Source of the DNA: Bacillota bacterium | GTDB lineage: Bacteria; Chloroflexota; Dormibacteria; Dormibacterales; Dormibacteraceae | Direction: 5' to 3' | Length of the DNA stretch: 37,587 nucleotides | Assembly: GCA_021323605.1 (NCBI GenBank) | Contig: JAJPKS010000078.1 | Span: 1-37,587, forward strand | Shown: positions 34,122-37,587 of the stretch, piece after piece | How positions within the stretch are numbered: position 1 is the stretch's first letter | Layout: each line of letters opens with the position of its first letter | Notes under the pieces: generated by a model | Database searches by the model: none | The model's input: only the letters and a program-made list of their open reading frames with translations | Told to the model about the DNA's origin: nothing | Position numbers and translations under genes: made by a program

Positions 34122-34321
34122 GGAGGCATCGGCGCGCTCCGCCTCGGGTCCGGTGTGATCGAGCCGGCGGAGGTCGACGCCGCCGCGCCGCTCGAGCCGC
34201 CGGCGGCCCCCGCCGTGGTCCCGGCGCCCCCTCCTCCGCCCGTTGCCGGCCGGGCCGGGGTGGGCCGTGCGGTGCGGAGCGTCCTCACCTCTCCGACCGC
34301 GCCGGCCGGCGCCGCGCGTTA

Positions 34322-34336
34322 CTGACCGTTGGTCAG
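34322..34336. promoter_or_regulatory. Perfect 15-bp palindrome, TetR-type operator candidate
   Basis: CTGACC-GTT-GGTCAG is an exact inverted repeat with a 3-base centre. The TGACC/GGTCA arms are common in TetR-family operators. It lies about 22 bp upstream of the TAGGCT box that probably drives the uppP leader, a position where a bound protein would affect RNA polymerase. No TetR gene lies in the window. Confidence 0.45.
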
Positions 34337-34357
34337 CAGCCGGGGACGGGTTTGCGG

Positions 34358-34486
34358 TAGGCTTCCTGAGCGGAGGGTCCGAGCTCCTTCCGGAGTGACT
34401 CCGGGAGAGCCGTTGTCGCTGATCGAGACCACCACCTCTTTCTCTCCCGTCCTGCCGGGGCGTCATCTGGCGCCCCGGCCTTTTTC
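34358..34486 (+). ncRNA. Structured leader RNA or small RNA upstream of uppP
   Basis: TAGGCT at 34358-34363 is a plausible -10, giving a transcript of about 115 nt ending at the intrinsic terminator. The first part folds as a hairpin with arms CCGGAG and CTCCGG around TGA (34395-34409), closed further out by GCTC and GAGC. A C/U-rich single-stranded stretch follows, then the terminator. It could be a riboswitch or attenuator controlling uppP, or a free small RNA. It does not match any riboswitch consensus that I can recall. Confidence 0.45.
34454..34486 (+). terminator. Intrinsic terminator upstream of uppP
   Basis: GCCGGGGCG and CGCCCCGGC form a perfect 9-bp GC stem with an 8-base loop, followed after one base by five Ts. 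This is the only classical Rho-independent terminator I see in the window. It lies 86 bp before the uppP start and in the same direction. Confidence 0.8.
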
Positions 34487-34571
34487 ATCCCCGCCCCCTT
34501 CCGCTCCTCTCGCCTCCCCGGACCCGTGACGGGCGCGCCGGCGGGTTCGTTTCTGCTTTCCTATCGGGGAC

Positions 34572-35435
34572 GTGAACACCTGGCAGGCGCTCTTCATCGG
34601 TGTGCTCCAGGGTGCGACCGAACTCTTCCCGGTGTCCTCCCTCGGCCACGCCGTGCTCGTCCCCGGGCTGCTGCGCTGGGGCTACCGGCAGTCGGACCCG
34701 GCCTTCGTGCCCTTCCTCACCCTGCTCCACCTCGGGACGGCGGGAGCGCTGCTGCTCCTCTACCGGCGGGAGTGGGTCACGATCGTCTCCGCCTTCGTCC
34801 GCGGCTTCCTGCGCGGGCGTTTCGAGGGCGCCGACGAGCGGCTGGCGCTCATGCTGGTGCTGGCCACCGTCCCGGGCGGGCTCGTGGGCTTCGTGCTCGA
34901 GAAGGCGCTCAAGGGGCTGTTCGCCAGCCCGCGGGTGGCGGCCGGCGCGCTGATCGTCAACGGGGTGATCCTGCTCGGAGCCGAGTGGCTTCGCCGGCGG
35001 TCGGAGCGCGGAGAGGTGGGCCGTGCGGAGCAGGAGGCCGAGTTCAAGCCCATGTCGGAGATCACCGCCGGGGCGGCGCTGGTGGTGGGCGTGGCCCAGG
35101 CCATGGCCCTGATCCCCGGCATCTCGCGCTCGGGGGTGACCATGGCCGGGGGCCTGGTGGCGGGGCTCCGCCACCGGGACGCGGCCGAGTTCAGCTTCCT
35201 GATGGCCACCCCCATCATCGGGGCGGCGGGACTGCTGGAGGTCCCGAAGCTCTTCCAGGACCGTTCGCCGTCGGCGCCCGGGCTGCCCGTGGATCTCGCC
35301 GCGGCCGTCCTGGCGGGGGTCGCCGCCTACCTCAGCGCCCGGTTCCTGGTCCGGTACTTCCGCTCCGGCCGGCTCGACCCCTACGGCTGGTACTGCGCGG
35401 CGCTGGGCGCCTTTGCCCTCGGCTTCCTGCGCTGA
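34572..35435 (+). CDS. uppP: Undecaprenyl-diphosphatase (UppP/BacA)
   Basis: The 287-residue integral membrane enzyme removes one phosphate from undecaprenyl diphosphate so that the lipid carrier can be reused for peptidoglycan and exported polysaccharides. It also confers some bacitracin resistance. Motif 1 is LQGATELFPVSSLGH with the catalytic-type glutamate. Motif 2 is PGISRSGVT with the conserved arginine. About eight membrane helices and the normal length support a complete gene. GTG 34572 has GGGGAC close by as a weak ribosome-binding site. Transcription reading in from the left must pass the terminator at 34454-34486. Confidence 0.94.
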   Translation: MNTWQALFIGVLQGATELFPVSSLGHAVLVPGLLRWGYRQSDPAFVPFLTLLHLGTAGALLLLYRREWVTIVSAFVRGFLRGRFEGADERLALMLVLATVPGGLVGFVLEKALKGLFASPRVAAGALIVNGVILLGAEWLRRRSERGEVGRAEQEAEFKPMSEITAGAALVVGVAQAMALIPGISRSGVTMAGGLVAGLRHRDAAEFSFLMATPIIGAAGLLEVPKLFQDRSPSAPGLPVDLAAAVLAGVAAYLSARFLVRYFRSGRLDPYGWYCAALGAFALGFLR

Positions 35436-35493
35436 GGGGAGATCGGCGGCGTCCCCGGGCCGGGCGCCGGCCGGACCGGCCAGGCCCCGGGTC

Positions 35494-35517
35494 CACGACC
35501 ACGGCCCCTCGGTCGTG
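35494..35517. terminator. Weak hairpin between converging uppP and SnoaL-like genes
   Basis: CACGACC and GGTCGTG pair exactly around a 10-base loop in the 218-bp gap. No T tract follows on either strand, so it is only a possible factor-assisted terminator. Confidence 0.3.
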
Positions 35518-35653
35518 AGCGGCATGGGACGAGGTCCGTCCCCGGCTGGGGCGGGAGGCGTGGTTGCGCCACCGCCCCGTGGACGCCGTCTTCAGCCCGG
35601 GCGACCCCGGGGGCGGGTCGCACACCGGCGCGACCCGCCCCCCGCGAGCGGGT

Positions 35654-36085
35654 TCACCCCCCGGGCGCCGGGCCGAGACCGAGCTGCTCGAGCATCAGCA
35701 GCCGGTCGAACATCAGGTTGAAGGAGACGTGCTTGCCATCGTGGAAGCGGAGCACCTGGATGTAGTCCAGCGTGACCGGGCGGCCGGTGGGTGGGACGTC
35801 GCCCGTCGGGCCGTGGAGGACGCCCTCGTGCGTCCCGGTGAACGTGCCCTCCTCGACGGCGACGTCGTCGTCGATGTGGAGGCCGTGGACCTCGACGTGC
35901 GCGTCGGGGAAAGCGCCGATCCAGTTGCCGTAGAACTCGAGGCAGGCCGCCTTTCCCTGGCCGCCCATCCCGCCCGGCGCCCGGAAGACGACATCGTCCG
36001 CGAGCACCTCGGCGAACCCGGCCATGTCGTGGGCGTTGAAGGTCTGCGTCCCCTTCTCGAAGGCCTCGCGTGTGGTCATCGCCAT
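35654..36085 (-). CDS. SnoaL-like / NTF2-fold polyketide-cyclase family protein
   Basis: The 143-residue protein has the NTF2-like pattern: an N-terminal helix FNAHDMAGFAEVLADDVVFRAPGG, then FYGNWIGAFPDAHVEVHGLHIDDDVAVEEGTFTGTHEG and a final strand set with FHDGKHVSFNLMFDRLLML. This group includes SnoaL cyclases and ester cyclase-like proteins, but also many small-molecule-binding proteins, so the substrate is open. ATG 36085 has AAGGAGG 7 nt upstream and shares one base with the stop of the LuxR-type regulator gene. The pair is thus translated in one operon. Confidence 0.85.
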   Translation of the reverse strand: MAMTTREAFEKGTQTFNAHDMAGFAEVLADDVVFRAPGGMGGQGKAACLEFYGNWIGAFPDAHVEVHGLHIDDDVAVEEGTFTGTHEGVLHGPTGDVPPTGRPVTLDYIQVLRFHDGKHVSFNLMFDRLLMLEQLGLGPAPGG

Positions 36086-37587
36086 CAGGATCCTCCTTCG
36101 GTGGACGAGGTGATGGGCCCATCGTCTCGCGGGTGACGGGGCGTTCGCGACCGGGTGGCCACCCTGGTCTTTTCTCCTTCCAGGAGGCGCGGCAGCTCGC
36201 CGCGATCGTCGATCCCGAGCTTGGCGTACGCGTGCGCGAGGTGGCCTTCGACGGTCTTGAGCGTCACGTAGAGCTCGTGGGCGATCTCGCGATTGGATCG
36301 TCCCTCGGCCGCCAGCCGTACCACACGGAGCTCGCTGGGGGTGAGCGACTCCAGGCCGGTGCGCCACTCGCGGCGTGGACGGGCGCCGGTCGCCCTGAGC
36401 TCGTCGCGCACCCGGGCGGCCAGTGGTCGGGCGCCGCAGCGGGCGGCGAGGTCGAGCGCCCGGGCGAGGGGGTCTCGGGCCGCGGCCCGCTTGCCGGATC
36501 GACGCAGGGCCGCCCCCAGCTCGGCCAGGGAGCGGGCGCGCTCGAGCAGCGCCGGCGAGCCGTGGAGCACGGCCACGGATTCGGCCAGCAGTGAAAGCCC
36601 CTCCTCGCCCTGGCGCGCCAGCCCGGCGACCCGCAGTGCGACCCCGAGCGCGCGCGGCGCCCCGAACGCCCGCACGTCGGCCAGCTCCGCGTCCGCCAGC
36701 TGACGCGCGCGCTGGTGTCGGCCGAGGCGGAGGAGCGCGAGCGCAGCGCCTGAGCGCGCGTGCACGTAACCCGTCTCGCGGATCTCCATGCCCCAGACAT
36801 CGGCGCCAAAGAGCCCGAGGCAGGTCTCGAAATCGGCGAGCGCGTCGGCGGCACGACCCTGGGCCAGCCGGAGACGTCCGCGGGAGGCAGGGATGAGCAC
36901 CGTGCCCACGCCCGCGGGCCAGCCCTCCTGCGGAAGCAGGTCGAGCAGTGCCTGAGCCTGGTCGAGGTCGCCGGCCTCGACGGCGACCTCGGCCAGGACG
37001 GTCGCCGCGAAGGCGAGCCCCGGCGCGAAGTCGCCTTCTCGGAGGACGCGCAGCGCCACGCGCGCTGCCGTGTCGGCCTCGGGGAGTGCGCCCAGCCGCA
37101 GCTCGAGCAGGCCCAGGGTGCTGTAGGTGGCCACCAGGCCACGCGCCGAGCCCGATCGGTGAACCTCGGCCCGCATCGGTCCGAGCGCCCCCGCGACTGC
37201 GTCGAAGCGCTCGGTCGCGACCAGCACCCACAGTAGGGCTGCGTGCGTGTCCCAGTTCTCCACCCGGGGGCCGGTCCTCGCCAGCGCCTCCTCGAGCGGG
37301 GCCGCGATCTCGTCCGCCGGCCGGCCGGTCAGGAAGGCCGTCATCCCCTGCGCGACCGCGAGCGCCTCGCCGGGGACCTCGAGCCGACGTGAGGCGAGGC
37401 GGGCGAGCACGGGCGCGACCCTCGACGCGCGGCGGGCGTCGTGGAGTCCCGAGACGACCAGCTCGCCCTCGAGTCGAGCCGCGAGCGCCTCCTCGGCCTC
37501 ACCGAGCTCCGCGAGCGCCCGTTCGATGACGTCCACCGCGTCCACCCACCGAAACAGGGCCGCGTAGGCCTCGGCGACCTCGAGCGC
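36085..37587 (-). CDS. LuxR-type regulator with TPR-like helical repeats (cut by right edge)
   Basis: The C-terminal 60 residues form a LuxR helix-turn-helix domain (LTPSELRVVRLAAEGRSNRE, then LYVTLKTVEGHLAHAYAKLG). About 400 residues of helical, TPR-like repeats precede it (for example VATYSTLGLLELRLGALPEA and SRGRLRLAQGRAADALADF). The frame stays open to the window edge, beginning ALEVAEAYAALFRWVDAV, so at least 14 residues lie upstream of the first in-frame GTG. An N-terminal AAA or MalT-like ATPase probably lies outside. It may control the SnoaL-like gene, which starts within its stop codon. Confidence 0.85.
   Translation of the reverse strand, partial: ALEVAEAYAALFRWVDAVDVIERALAELGEAEEALAARLEGELVVSGLHDARRASRVAPVLARLASRRLEVPGEALAVAQGMTAFLTGRPADEIAAPLEEALARTGPRVENWDTHAALLWVLVATERFDAVAGALGPMRAEVHRSGSARGLVATYSTLGLLELRLGALPEADTAARVALRVLREGDFAPGLAFAATVLAEVAVEAGDLDQAQALLDLLPQEGWPAGVGTVLIPASRGRLRLAQGRAADALADFETCLGLFGADVWGMEIRETGYVHARSGAALALLRLGRHQRARQLADAELADVRAFGAPRALGVALRVAGLARQGEEGLSLLAESVAVLHGSPALLERARSLAELGAALRRSGKRAAARDPLARALDLAARCGARPLAARVRDELRATGARPRREWRTGLESLTPSELRVVRLAAEGRSNREIAHELYVTLKTVEGHLAHAYAKLGIDDRGELPRLLEGEKTRVATRSRTPRHPRDDGPITSSTEGGS

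Larger units (their letters stand above)
34109..34571. other. 463-bp divergent region between the kinase and uppP
   Basis: From left to right it holds the kinase promoter (34116-34121), about 200 bp of very GC-rich sequence with nothing I can name, a perfect palindrome at 34322-34336, a TAGGCT box at 34358-34363, a structured leader and an intrinsic terminator at 34454-34486. About 85 bp then lead to uppP. Small open frames in the region have no recognisable product. Confidence 0.6.

Noticed and set aside
34109-34288. N-terminal extension of the kinase, Gly/Ala/Thr/Pro-rich
   Set aside because: The TATACT promoter box lies inside it and the sequence is low complexity, so GTG 34108 is preferred.
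33057-34466. Long N-terminal extension of the PhoU frame
   Set aside because: It runs through the kinase gene in another frame and is Arg/Pro/Gly-rich; the PhoU fold begins after 33056.
34358-34486. Known riboswitch in the uppP leader
   Set aside because: I compared it by eye with fluoride, glycine, TPP, SAM, ZTP, c-di-AMP and T-box consensus features and found no match, so only an unnamed structured leader is reported.

Overview
The window is very GC-rich DNA with dense, mostly operon-like gene packing, many GTG starts and no rRNA, tRNA, CRISPR or insertion sequence that I can see. Gene content (ferredoxin-type sulfite reductase with APS reductase, a cysteine-rich leader peptide of the actinobacterial type, a molybdenum hydroxylase operon, a MinD-like ATPase resembling type VII-associated proteins, GT87 and GT39 membrane glycosyltransferases) points to a soil-type Actinomycetota or a neighbouring high-GC Terrabacteria phylum. 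I cannot place it further from sequence alone. At least eight genes carry a TAnnnT -10 box 6-10 nt before the start codon, so leaderless transcripts look common.

Layout. 1-188: start of a probable polyprenyl synthetase, cut by the left edge. 448-12273: an exopolysaccharide island of the Wzx/Wzy type: a membrane GT2, a LbetaH acyltransferase, two GT4 glycosyltransferases, a membrane-anchored clan GH-A glycoside hydrolase, a Wzx-like flippase, an O-antigen ligase/Wzy-like polymerase, a previously uncalled 47-residue membrane protein, a Wzz-like co-polymerase and a CpsD-like ATPase whose Walker A lysine is arginine. 12439-15281: assimilatory sulfur operon (sir, cysH) behind a cysteine-rich, apparently leaderless leader peptide, a hairpin, an anti-SD/SD pair and a second small ORF coupled to sir. 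15322-16467: orphan MinD/ParA-like ATPase. 16622-18121: GlcD-like FAD oxidase. 18196-20433: large processive GT2 with a Ser/Pro tail. 20504-24445: a form II CO-dehydrogenase-like molybdenum hydroxylase operon (large, small, medium subunits) followed by a 72-residue acidic protein. 24561-25746: small lipoprotein and type I-beta DAHP synthase. 25747-26325: no confident gene. 26326-27031: VapBC-like toxin-antitoxin pair. 27168-31386: GT39-like and GT87-like membrane glycosyltransferases flanking a secreted PQQ-type beta-propeller lipoprotein. 31540-34108: phosphate-type operon in the order kinase, PhoU, response regulator; the kinase has no membrane segment. 34322-35435: a palindrome, a structured leader with a clear intrinsic terminator, then uppP. 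35654-37587: SnoaL-like protein and a LuxR-type regulator cut by the right edge.

The polysaccharide genes, GT-C enzymes and UppP fit one theme: export of undecaprenyl-linked glycans with recycling of the lipid carrier. The most interesting unit is the sir-cysH control region. The leader peptide ends in three cysteines. Its stop codon sits in the base of a hairpin, and eight bases in that hairpin are exactly complementary to the sir ribosome-binding site. This is a readable, testable model for cysteine-responsive attenuation. The uppP leader with its terminator is the second candidate for an undescribed regulatory RNA.
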